Of a stretch of DNA of 64,000 nucleotides, positions 1 through 11,766 are shown in pieces. Both the position numbers and the translations under genes were made by a program. Source of the DNA: Karalla daura (lineage: Eukaryota; Chordata; Actinopteri; Chaetodontiformes; Leiognathidae); assembly GCA_029224185.1 (NCBI GenBank), contig CM055189.1, forward strand, positions 23,597,603 through 23,661,602, in the 5' to 3' direction. The first letter of the stretch is position 1; each line of letters opens with the position of its first letter. The notes under the pieces are model-generated. The model was not told where the DNA came from. It was given only the letters and a program-made list of their open reading frames with translations, and ran no database searches.

Positions 1-3000
1 CCACAGCCGGCCTCGGGATTGCTTTTTCCAGTGAGCGTGGGCCACCCCGGAGGCGGCTCACACCCCAAATGGTGGGTTTGGGCTCGCTCGCTCGGGGTCG
101 GGATCTCGGCCAAAACGACAGGTCCGGGGTGGTCGTTTTTTTCACTTTCGGCGAGGGTTAATATCTCAGCTCCGGGGCCACAGCCGGCCTCGGGATTGCT
201 TTTTCCAGTGAGCGTGGGCCACCCCGGAGGCGGCTCACACCCCAAATGGTGGGTTTGGGCTCGCTCGCTCGGGGTCGGGATCCTGGCCGAAACGACAGGT
301 CCGGGGTGGTCGTTTTTTTCACTTTCGGCGAGGGTTAATATCTCAGCTCCGGGGCCACAGCCGGCCTCGGGATTGCTTTTTCCAGTGAGCGTGGGCCACC
401 CCGGAGGCGGCTCACACCCCACATCGTGGGTTTGGGCTCGCTCGCTCGGGGTCGGGATCCCGGCCGAAACGACAGGTCCGGGGTGGTCGTTTTTTTCACT
501 TTCGGCGAGGGTTAATATCTCAGCTCCGGGGCCACAGCTGGCCTCGGGATTGCTTTTTCCAGTGAGCGTGGGCCACCCCGGAGGCGGCTCACAGCCCACA
601 TCGTGGGTTTGGGCTCGCTCGCTCGGGGTCGGGATCTCGGCCAAAACGACAGGTCCGGGGTGGTCGTTTTTTTCACTTTCGGCGAGGGTTAATATCTCAG
701 CTCCGGGGCCACAGCCGGCCTCGGGATCGCTTTTTCCAGTGAGCGTGGGCCACCCCGGAGGCGGCTCACACCCCAAATCGTGGGTTTGGGCTCGCTCGCT
801 CGGGGTCGGGATCCCGGCCGAAACGACAGGTCCGGGGTGGTCGTTTTTTTCACTTTCGGCGAGGGTTAATATCTCAGCTCCGGGGCCACAGCCGGCCTCG
901 GGATTGCTTTTTCCAGTGAGCGTGGGCCACCCCGGAGGCGGCTCACACCCCAAATGGTGGGTTTGGGCTCGCTCGCTCGGGGTCGGGATCTCGGCCAAAA
1001 CGACAGGTCCGGGGTGGTCGTTTTTTTCACTTTCGGCGAGGGTTAATATCTCAGCTCCGGGGCCACAGCCGGCCTCGGGATTGCTTTTTCCAGTGAGCGT
1101 GGGCCACCCCGGAGGCGGCTCACACCCCAAATGGTGGGTTTGGGCTCGCTCGCTCGGGGTCGGGATCCTGGCCGAAACGACAGGTCCGGGGTGGACGTTT
1201 TTTTCACTGTCGGCGAGGGTTAATATCTCAGCTCCGGGGCCACAGCCGGCCTCGGGATTGCTTTTTCCAGTGAGCGTGGGCCACCCCGGAGGCGGCTCAC
1301 ACCCCACATCGTGGGTTTGGGCTCGCTCGCTCGGGGTCGGGATCCCGGCCGAAACGACAGGTCCGGGGTGGTCGTTTTTTTCACTTTCGGCGAGGGTTAA
1401 TATCTCAGCTCCGGGGCCACAGCTGGCCTCGGGATTGCTTTTTCCAGTGAGCGTGGGCCACCCCGGAGGCGGCTCACAGCCCACATCGTGGGTTTGGGCT
1501 CGCTCGCTCGGGGTCGGGATCTCGGCCAAAACGACAGGTCCGGGGTGGTCGTTTTTTTCACTTTCGGCGAGGGTTAATATCTCAGCTCCGGGGCCACAGC
1601 CGGCCTCGGGATCGCTTTTTCCAGTGAGCGTGGGCCACCCCGGAGGCGGCTCACACCCCAAATGGTGGGTTTGGGCTCGCTCGCTCGGGGTCGGGATCCC
1701 GGCCGAAACGACAGGTCCGGGGTGGTCGTTTTTTTCACTTTCGGCGAGGGTTAATATCTCAGCTCCGGGGCAACAGCCGGCCTCGGGATTACTTTTTCCA
1801 GTGAGCGTGGGCCACCCCGGAGGCGGCTCACACCCCAAATGGTGGGTTTGGGCTCGCTCGCTCGGGGTCGGGATCTCGGCCAAAACGACAGGTCCGGGGT
1901 GGTCGTTTTTTTCACTTTCGGCGAGGGTTAATATCTCAGCTCCGGGGCCACAGCCGGCCTCGGGATTGCTTTTTCCAGTGAGCGTGGGCCACCCCGGAGG
2001 CGGCTCACACCCCAAATGGTGGGTTTGGGCTCGCTCGCTCGGGGTCGGGATCCCGGCCGAAACGACAGGTCCGGGGTGGTCGTTCTTTTCACTTGCGGCG
2101 AGGGTTAATATCTCAGCTCCGGGGCCACAGCCGGCCTCGGGATTGCTTTTTCCAGTGAGCGTGGGCCACCCCGGAGGCGGCTCACACCCCAAATGGTGGG
2201 TTTGGGCTCGCTAGCTCGGGGTCGGGATCCCGGCCGAAACGACAGGTCCGGGGTGGTCGTTTTTTTCACTTTCGGCGAGGGTTAATATCTCAGCTCCGGG
2301 GCCACAGCCGGCCTCGGGATTGCTTTTTCCAGTGAGCGTGGGCCACCCCGGAGGCGGCTCACACCCCAAATGGTGGGTTTGGGCTCGCTCGCTCGGGGTC
2401 GGGATCTCGGCCAAAACGACAGGTCCGGGGTGGTCGTTTTTTTCACTTTCGGCGAGGGTTAATATCTCAGCTCCGGGGCCACAGCCGGCCTCGGGATTGC
2501 TTTTTCCAGTGAGCGTGGGCCACCCCGGAGGCGGCTCACACCCCAAATGGTGGGTTTGGGCTCGCTCGCTCGGGGTCGGGATCCTGGCCGAAACGACAGG
2601 TCCGGGGTGGTCGTTTTTTTCACTTTCGGCGAGGGTTAATATCTCAGCTCCGGGGCCACAGCCGGCCTCGGGATTGCTTTTTCCAGTGAGCGTGGGCCAC
2701 CCCGGAGGCGGCTCACACCCCACATCGTGGGTTTGGGCTCGCTCGCTCGGGGTCGGGATCCCGGCCGAAACGACAGGTCCGGGGTGGTCGTTTTTTTCAC
2801 TTTCGGCGAGGGTTAATATCTCAGCTCCGGGGCCACAGCTGGCCTCGGGATTGCTTTTTCCAGTGAGCGTGGGCCACCCCGGAGGCGGCTCACAGCCCAC
2901 ATCGTGGGTTTGGGCTCGCTCGCTCGGGGTCGGGATCTCGGCCAAAACGACAGGTCCGGGGTGGTCGTTTTTTTCACTTTCGGCGAGGGTTAATATCTCA

Positions 3001-6000
3001 GCTCCGGGGCCACAGCCGGCCTCGGGATCGCTTTTTCCAGTGAGCGTGGGCCACCCCGGAGGCGGCTCACACCCCAAATCGTGGGTTTGGGCTCGCTCGC
3101 TCGGGGTCGGGATCCCGGCCGAAACGACAGGTCCGGGGTGGTCGTTTTTTTCACTTTCGGCGAGGGTTAATATCTCAGCTCCGGGGCCACAGCTGGCCTC
3201 GGGATTGCTTTTTCCAGTGAGCGTGGGCCACCCCGGAGGCGGCTCACAGCCCACATCGTGGGTTTGGGCTCGCTCGCTCGGGGTCGGGATCTCGGCCAAA
3301 ACGACAGGTCCGGGGTGGTCGTTTTTTTCACTTTCGGCTAGGGTTAATATCTCAGCTCCGGGGCCACAGCCGGCCTCGGGATCGCTTTTTCCAGTGAGCG
3401 TGGGCCACCCCGGAGGCGGCTCACACCCCAAATCGTGGGTTTGGGCTCGCTCGCTCGGGGTCGGGATCCCGGCCGAAACGACAGGTCCGGGGTGGTCGTT
3501 TTTTTCACTTTCGGCGAGGGTTAATATCTCAGCTCCGGGGCCACAGCCGGCCTCGGGATTACTTTTTCCAGTGAGCGTGGGCCACCCCGGAGGCGGCTCA
3601 CACCCCAAGTGGTGGGTTTGGGCTCGCTCGCTCGGGGTCGGGATCTCGGCCAAAACGACAGGTCCGGGGTGGTCGTTTTTTTCACTTTCGGCGAGGGTTA
3701 ATATCTCAGCTCCGGGGCCACAGCCGGCCTCGGGATTGCTTTTTCCAGTGAGCGTGAGCCACCCCGGAGGCGGCTCACACCCCAAATGGTGGGTTTGGGC
3801 TCGCTCGCTCGGGGTCGGGATCCCGGCCGAAACGACAGGTCCGGGGTGGTCGTTCTTTTCACTTTCGGCGAGGGTTAATATCTCAGCTCCGGGGCCACAG
3901 CCGGCCTCGGGATTGCTTTTTCCAGTGAGCGTGGGCCACCCCGGAGGCGGCTCACACCCCAAATGGTGGGTTTGGGCTCGCTAGCTCGGGGTCGGGATCC
4001 CGGCCGAAACGACAGGTCCGGGGTGGTCGTTTTTTTCACTTTCGGCGAGGGTTAATATCTCAGCTCCGGGGCCACAGCCGGCCTCGGGATTGCTTTTTCC
4101 AGTGAGCGTGGGCCACCCCGGAGGCGGCTCACACCCCAAATGGTGGGTTTGGGCTCGCTCGCTCGGGGTCGGGATCTCGGCCAAAACGACAGGTCCGGGG
4201 TGGTCGTTTTTTTCACTTTCGGCGAGGGTTAATATCTCAGCTCCGGGGCCACAGCCGGCCTCGGGATTGCTTTTTCCAGTGAGCGTGGGCCACCCCGGAG
4301 GCGGCTCACACCCCAAATGGTGGGTTTGGGCTCGCTCGCTCGGGGTCGGGATCCTGGCCGAAACGACAGGTCCGGGGTGGTCGTTTTTTTCACTTTCGGC
4401 GAGGGTTAATATCTCAGCTCCGGGGCCACAGCCGGCCTCGGGATTGCTTTTTCCAGTGAGCGTGGGCCACCCCGGAGGCGGCTCACAGCCCACATCGTGG
4501 GTTTGGGCTCGCTCGCTCGGGGTCGGGATCTCGGCCAAAACGACAGGTCCGGGGTGGTCGTTTTTTTCACTTTCGGCGAGGGTTAATATCTCAGCTCCGG
4601 GGCCACAGCCGGCCTCGGGATCGCTTTTTCCAGTGAGCGTGGGCCACCCCGGAGGCGGCTCACACCCCAAATCGTGGGTTTGGGCTCGCTCGCTCGGGGT
4701 CGGGATCCCGGCCGAAACGACAGGTCCGGGGTGGTCGTTTTTTTCACTTTCGGCGAGGGTTATTATCTCAGCTCCGGGGCCACAGCCGGCCTCGGGATTG
4801 CTTTTTCCAGTGAGCGTGGGCCACCCCGGAGGCGGCTCACACCCCAAATGGTGGGTTTGGGCTCGCTCGCTCGGGGTCGGGATCTCGGCCAAAACGACAG
4901 GTCCGGGGTCGTCGTTTTTTTCACTTTCGGCGAGGGTTAATATCTCAGCTCCGGGGCCACAGCTGGCCTCGGGATCGCTTTTTCCAGTGAGCGTGGGCCA
5001 TCCCGGAGGCGGTTCACACCCCAAATGGTGGGTTTGGGCTCGCTCGCTCGGGGTCGGGATCCCGGCCGAAACGACAGGTCCGGGGTGGTCGTTTTTTTCA
5101 CTTTCGGCGAGGGTTAATATCTCAGCTCCGGGGCCACAGCCGGCCTCGGGATTGCTTTTTCCAGTGAGCGTGGGCCACCCCGGAGGCGGTTCACAGCCCA
5201 CATCGTGGGTTTGGGCTCGCTCGCTCGGGGTCGGGATCTCGGCCAAAACGACAGGTCCGGGGTGGTCGTTTTTTTCACTTTCGGCGAGGGTTAATATCTC
5301 AGCTCCGGGGCCACAGCCGGCCTCGGGATTGCTTTTTCCAGTGAGCGTGGGCCACCCCGGAGGCGGCTCACACCCCAAATCGTGGGTTTGGGCTCGCTCG
5401 CTCGGGGTTGGGATCCCGGCCAAAACGACAGGTCCGGGGTGGTCGTTTTTTTCACTTTCGGCGAGGGTTAATATCTCAGCTCCGGGGCCACAGCCGGCCT
5501 CGGGATTGCTTTTTCCAGTGAGCGTGGGCCACCCCGGAGGCGGCTCACACCCCACATCGTGGGTTTGGGCTCGCTCGCTCGGGGTCGGGATCTCGGCCGA
5601 AACGAAAGGTCCGGGATGGTCATTTTTTTCACTTTCGGCGAGCTTTAATATCTCATCTCCAGGATCATATGATCCAGCTCCGGGGCCACAGCCGGCCTCG
5701 GGATTGCTTTTTCCAGTGAGCGTGGGCCACCCCGGAGGCGGCTCACACCCCACATCGTGGGTTTGGGCTCGCTCGCTCGGGGTCGGGATCTCGGCCGAAA
5801 CGAAAGGTCCGGGATGGTCATTTTTTTCACTTTCGGCGAGCTTTAATATCTCATCTCCAGGATCATATGATCCTGGAGATGAGATATTAAAGCTCGCCGA
5901 AAGTGAAAAAGTGAAAAAAACGACCACCACGGACCTGTCGTTTTTTTCACTTTCGGCGAGGGTTAATATCTCAGCTCCGGGGCCACAGCCGGCCTCGGGA

Positions 6001-6789
6001 TTGCTTTTTCCAGTGAGCGTGGGCCACCCCGGAGGCGGCTCACACCCCAAATGGTGGGTTTGGGCTCGCTCGCTCGGGGTCGGGATCTCGGCCAAAACGA
6101 CAAGTCCGGGGTGGTCGTTTTTTTCACTTTCGGCGAGGGTTAATATCTCAGCTCCGGGGCCACAGCCGGCCTCGGGATTGCTTTTTCCAGTGAGCGTGGG
6201 CCACCCCGGAGGCGGCTCACACCCCAAATGGTGGGTTTGGGCTCGCTCGCTCGGGGTCGGGATCCCGGCCGAAACGACAGGTCCGGGGTGGTCGTTTTTT
6301 TCACTTTCGGCGAGGGTTAATATCTCAGCTCCGGGGCCACAGCCGGCCTCGGGATTGCTTTTTCCAGTGAGCGTGGGCCACCCCAGAGGCGGCTCACACC
6401 CCAAATGGTGGGTTTGGGCTCTCTCGCTCGGGGTCGGGATCTCGGCCAAAACGACAGGTCCGGGGTGGTCGTTTTTTTCACTTTCGGCGAGGGTTAATAT
6501 CTCAGCTCCGGGGCCACAGCCGGCCTCGGGATTGCTTTTTCCAGTGAGTGTGGGCCACCCCGGAGGCGGCTCACACCCCAAATGGTGGGTTTGGGCTCGC
6601 TCGCTCGGGGTCGGGATCCCGGCCGAAACGACAGGTCCGGGGTGGTCGTTTTTTTCACTTTCGGCGAGGGTTAATATCTCAGCTCCGGGGCCACAGCCGG
6701 CCTCGGGATTGCTTTTTCCAGTGAGCGTGGGCCACCCCGGAGGCGGCTCACACCCCAAATCGTGGGTTTGGGCTCGCTCGCTCGGGGTC
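1..6789. repeat. 177-bp tandem satellite array with higher-order structure
   Basis: A 177-bp monomer begins at position 1 (ccacagccgg) and recurs at 178, 355, 532 and so on without a phase shift to 5488. It then continues after two length-variant copies (198 bp from 5488, 297 bp from 5686) at 5983, 6160, 6337, 6514 and 6691. That makes 37 complete monomers and a 99-bp partial copy at the gap. Monomers are GC-rich, contain a T7 run and a TTAATATC core, and fall into a few variant classes (ggatctcggcc, ggatcctggcc, ggatcccggcc; aaatgg or acatcg). The classes recur every 5 monomers (885 bp) and every 10 (1770 bp). Open frames on both strands follow from 177 being a multiple of 3 and from low stop density; I do not regard them as genes. 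Array length is a minimum, because it runs into an assembly gap and off the window edge. I do not recognise the family. Confidence 0.97.
5488..5982. repeat. Two length-variant satellite monomers with fold-back palindrome
   Basis: Monomer 5488-5685 is 198 bp and monomer 5686-5982 is 297 bp, against 177 elsewhere. Both share private changes (gagctttaatatctcatctcc, a ggtcat in place of ggtcgt) and a palindromic core around aggatcatatgatcc. In the first copy the core is only a 21-bp insertion. In the second it is the centre of an inverted repeat with perfect 44-bp arms, 5823-5866 and 5867-5910. Beyond the arms the inverted homology continues imperfectly to about 5940, after which normal orientation resumes. 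Shared private variants imply that one monomer mutated and was then duplicated within the array. The hairpin may come from template switching during replication; that is inference. Confidence 0.93.
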
Positions 6790-6889
6790 NNNNNNNNNNN
6801 NNNNNNNNNNNNNNNNNNNNNNNNNNNNNNNNNNNNNNNNNNNNNNNNNNNNNNNNNNNNNNNNNNNNNNNNNNNNNNNNNNNNNNNNN
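6790..6889. other. Assembly gap, 100 N
   Basis: Exactly 100 N, a conventional placeholder for unknown length. Satellite monomer sequence runs right up to its left side and unique sequence starts at its right side, so the array is probably longer than shown. Confidence 0.99.
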
Positions 6890-9800
6890 GATTCCCCCCG
6901 CCGACAGACTTTGCAGCGGAGCATGCATCAGAATAAAGCCGAGCCTGCTCTGGCGGGAAGCCGGAGGAGGAAGGAACCTTTTGTATAACCGCTCAAATGG
7001 CTGTCTAATAAGCCAGCCCGTGTGCCCTGACAGACACAAAATTGATACTAGAGTTTTTCATATCAGGGCGCCGGCCAATCACTTTTCTCAATCGCGGAGC
7101 CGTGATTAAGGAGCTGATAGAAAATCCATAGTATTGGCAGCAAGACAGACGCTCTCAAATGAAGAAAAATGGTCCCTGGGCACCGCGCACGCAAGACCCA
7201 TCCCTAATGTGCCCAGTTCCAGTCCAGCTGGAGAGAATATTGGACGCTGTGCGCCAGCCAATGGTCAGGGCAGGCGGAGGGAGGGATGACACACCCCTGA
7301 TTGAGGGCCGCGATGGAGGCAGAAAGGATGCTTCCAAAGCCAATCCATCTTGGTCGGACACGGGGAGGAAATCTAATCGCACCCACGGGAAACGAGGGAA
7401 GGGATGAGGAGACGCCGGCGAGGGGCGGGGGAGGGGCAGCTGTGAGCGGCTGCTGGAGAGGAGGATCGGGATACGGAGGAGGACGACAGAGAGGGAGGGA
7501 GGGAGGGAAGGGGGGGGGGTGGAGCGTCTGCAGTGGGACACTGGGAGTGTCAGTTTGTGCTTAATGTCTTGCAGCAGTCCCCACGCAGAGGAAAACAACA
7601 TTGCTTGGTTTATAAATCTAATCAGTGTCCCCTGCCAGACACCTGTCTCAGTGTTTACTCCTCTGCTCATCTTTCCATCCCCCCCCCCCCCCCCCCCTCC
7701 CCATTCCTCACCGTGCCTCTCTGTGCAGCAGAGGACTGGAGCGCGGCAGAAGAAAGTCACCCTGACTTTGAACGGGCTGCATGCACCGGCCGCGGCCCAC
7801 ACATAATCGAGGAAATGGAGATTAACATGCATCACATTCAATGATAGTCCTCCCTGGGCAAACCTCGGGGTTACAGTGGCCCTCTCCTCTTCAGATTGCT
7901 CTGCCTCAATCCACTAATGAAACCCTCCATTTCAACAGACAGAGGAGACTTTGCGAGAACAGCTTTAAGATAATTGGTTTATGCCTCCGAGAGATGTATT
8001 GTGATTTTTTTTTCTTTCTTTCTTTGGATTTGGGTCCAAATGCACCATAAACTCAGCACCTGTTCAGATACAATCTCAATGCACGATTGTCTGCGAGGAA
8101 CAGGACCCCTCAGCAGCTCATTTCGGCGATTCGATTCCGTCCCATCGCCACAATGCCGCTCCACAACAGCAATTCTGCCGAGATGAGAGCGGAGGAAGGG
8201 CAGACGCCGAGGCCTCCTGACAGGACGTCTGCCGTGCTTTTCCACGAATGGATTTCGGTTTTGTGGCCGGCCGCCATAATTTTGCATGCACACAAACCGA
8301 CCTCAAATTACCTTTGAAGGTTCTGATGGGGGTTGTGGGAAAGAAGCACGTCTCTCTACCGCCACCCCGCCCACCTCCCCTCAGCCCTTTCTTTCCGTCT
8401 GTCGGAGCTGGCACGGAAACAAATCTGCGGATTGTTCTTCTCCCCCGAGCCCATCTTTTTTTTTTTTTTTTTAAATCTAATTGGCTCGGGATCTCTTTTA
8501 TGACAACAATTGATCAGACGTCTTTGTTAAAGTGACAGGAATAATGGGCCCAAAACGTCCGCGATGAATTTGGGACGTTCGGGAAAAGAAAAAAAGAAAA
8601 AAGAAATCAAGGAAGCGCCTCTCTCTCGCACGCTGTGCAAACGCATCTGCCCACGTGGGAACAAACGGCTTTAATTGTTGCAAATGACAAAACGCCAGGC
8701 TAACAGGCTTCAAATTAACCATATACACCGGGTATTTTTAGAGAAATGACAAAGCCCCAGCCCAGGTTGCTCTTACGTTAAACGAAACAGCTGGCGGACT
8801 CGACGGATTCGAGGTGCCACGTCGTGAAGGTTTCCGTCATTCGGGGATTTCGGAACGACGAAGCTAGACGAAGTCGGGGAGCGCGCGTCCCTTTGAAAAG
8901 CTTGCGTCACCTTGGAAACGCGCGCACGCGTCTCCGCACACGGTGAGGGCCCGCCTCCACGCCTGCGACTCCGCTCGATAGGATTTAGTCGTCGAGTTTT
9001 GTTTCGAGAGCGCCCCGGGCACATTTCGGACGTGACGCCGCGGGGCGAGCAAAACAACCGTCGGGAGCGGCAAAAAAGGAAGAAAGCCGGACTTGATGAA
9101 TAACGCACACACAAAAAAATAAAAAACACCCGGAGATCTGAGAGCGTCACTCGGCGCTGTACAAATCGTGACCAAAAAAAAAAAAAAAAAAAAAAGAAGC
9201 GGAAAAGTGGAGAAAGTGGAAAATTAGGGGGTTGTGTTGATACCGAGGCACAGCCAGAGACACGGGCTCAAAGATTTCTGTCATGACTGCTAGGAAAATT
9301 GGTCAGGATGCAAAAAGGAAAAAAAAACGAACCCACCAGAGATACAGGCTGAGGCCGTTCCGGGGGGGGGGCGCACCGAGCAGGTGCATACACAGAGTGA
9401 GCCGCGTAGCTGGGCTGTCAGAGCACCAGTGCCCCAGAAAGCCCCCCCCCCCACCTCGCCACGTTCCAGAACAGCGCAGGGACGCGCATCCAGCCCAGAA
9501 ACGTCAATTTGGGGCGAGAGAGAGAGAGAGAGCCCGAAATTAGACTTGACGGTCACGGTCGAATGGAGACCGGCGGCACGCGTCTGACACAGTCTGGCGG
9601 GGGGAGGCGTGGAGCGTGGAGGCGGTGGGCAGGACGAGCACGAACCAAGACAAGGGGACGGACTCGCAGCGCGACACTGAAGCGGAGGACCACTGGGCGA
9701 AATCCCCAAAGGGTCCGGACTGAGCAGGGAGGGGAGGGACGGAGCACCGCTGGAGCTCCAGCTCCTCGCCGGACTCCTTCAAGACACCTCCGCAGCCTTG

Positions 9801-11741
9801 AGGAGCGGCGGTGCGGGCTGTGGATGGGATCCTTGACCCACATAGAGCACGGACGGGCGGGCTAAACATAGCCCCCGGCCGGCGCCCGCCGAGGACGGAT
9901 GCTAGGGCGCCAGATTGATGACGAGGGATGCCCGCTGAAGAGCGGACACCCCCTTCCCCCCCCGCTTTGCCCCTCGCTGAAAAAGACTTCCACGATGAAC
10001 AGATTTGCGGCGTGACTCCAGGATTCATTTGAGACACGTCGCATGTCTTGTGTCAGTTTCGCGGAAATCCGTTTTAGCGCTGAGATGAGGCAGATTTTTA
10101 AGTGGCCGTGGCACATTCACGACTTGTTACGCTTGGAGGACGGAGCGGGCCTCCGCATTTCAATCGAAACGAACCGATTCATCCGGAGCGCACCAGCGGG
10201 ATCAATCTCTCCGCAGCGTGCGCATTTATGCAACGCACAGAAAAAAAAGACAACCCCCCAAAAAAAACAGTTTTTCTGCCGCAATACATCAGTAATAAGC
10301 AGAGTCGGGGCCATGTCGGAGCAGGATGCATACTTGCTCGAGATTTGTGAGTTTTGGCGCATCCTATTTGTTCCAGTCCCAATACACACACAAACACACA
10401 CGTACGCGCCGATGTGCTCTTGCATGACGAGGGCTGTCTTCACACTACATTTACTTTAATGTTTGTGCTTAACCAGTGTCAGGAACAGTCTCGGATAAGC
10501 TGTTTTTACAGAGGAACCAAGGTGGAAAAAGCTATCCGGAGAGCACGCTATTCGTTGAGGCACTCGCATCGATCCTTAAAGAATAGCCGCCTGATGATTG
10601 CTGTGTGCGGTGTCTATACGATGGTGCGGGGAGCCAGAGGGGGGAGACGGAGAGAGAGCTGCTCCGGCGTTACATATGTGTAATTGGACGAGGGCTTCTA
10701 GAGGAGATGGCATGCTCGCAGTACAGCTTAAGCTGCGAGCAGGAGCTGCTTCATGTCGCACTGGCTGTGATGTACAGCAATCCAGAGGACTTTCTGACAG
10801 ACCAGAGAGAAGCCCACCCGCCTCCTGTACATCTCACAAACTTCCAGTGACGTGTGGCTTGAATCCATGTTTAAATCGCATCAACGATTGTCTACCATGT
10901 CAACAGCATAGGATAGAATAGTTTACAGTGCTGGGATCCAGTTTGGGTCGTCCCAGCATCTCTGGTGGAGAAGCGGCTCAACATACACCACCAAAAATGT
11001 AGAGAGAGTGCACGAGTGGAGCCTTAAACCACTATAATGATACAGTGAGACGTGGTGTTGGAAATGCTGCCGGACCAGTGGCAGCAGGTGTAATGCTGGA
11101 AAGCTGTGGCTAGCTCAGAATATTACCTCGCTCCTCATTACGCAACACCTGACCTCACACATTCATTATCTTACCCACTCCATACCTTACCTCAGCATTA
11201 CTCACCCACAGGGCCGAGTCAGAGCCTACAATTAACCTGGACGCGCATGGGAAGGAACCAGGGTGCCTGGGGAGGACAGCGCTATCCACCCGGATGCCTC
11301 AATTCCTAACTTATCTGTATATTGCTTTTTTTGCATACGGCATTCGTCCATTTTCAATCCCATCTTCTTTTATGTTCCAATGCAAGCGCTTATCAAAGTA
11401 ATAACACACAGAGACACGGCACTGTCTATTGGTGCGAGGTGTTAATAGTTTTGAAGCCTCCTCCACAGTAATGTACATTTCAGTGCGATGTGCCAAGTAA
11501 TTATAAATGGATTTAAGGCCCCATGCATCACCCTCTGATTGGTGGCGCAAATGAGTCTGATTTTGTGTGTGGCGCCCTCACCCCCCCCCCCTCGTGCATA
11601 TTGTCCCTCCATGAAGTCGCACGGTGGACTGCGAAAACCGCTCCCGAGCTAAGTGCAGATCAATGTCGATTGAATGAACACGGGTGGGGGTGACATTTGA
11701 GCGGGGAGAGGACAGGTAGCGGGGCGAGTGCAGCGTGGCAT

Positions 11742-11766
11742 CCCCCCCCCCCCCCCCCCCCCCCCC
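11742..11766. repeat. C25 homopolymer
   Basis: Twenty-five consecutive C on the plus strand. Length from assembled reads is unreliable for such runs. Confidence 0.95.

Noticed and set aside
1..6789. CRISPR-like or rDNA spacer array
   Set aside because: There are no unique spacers between repeats; whole monomers are repeated head to tail. No rRNA sequence is recognisable nearby.
19..6936. Very long open frames (up to 948 residues) on both strands over the array
   Set aside because: They are translations of the 177-bp tandem repeat (59 codons), open on both strands at once, with no start context or known domain; satellite DNA is the simpler explanation.
7155..7841. 228-residue minus-strand open frame
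   Set aside because: Includes a translated C/G homopolymer and low-complexity proline/serine stretches; no family resemblance or splice structure.
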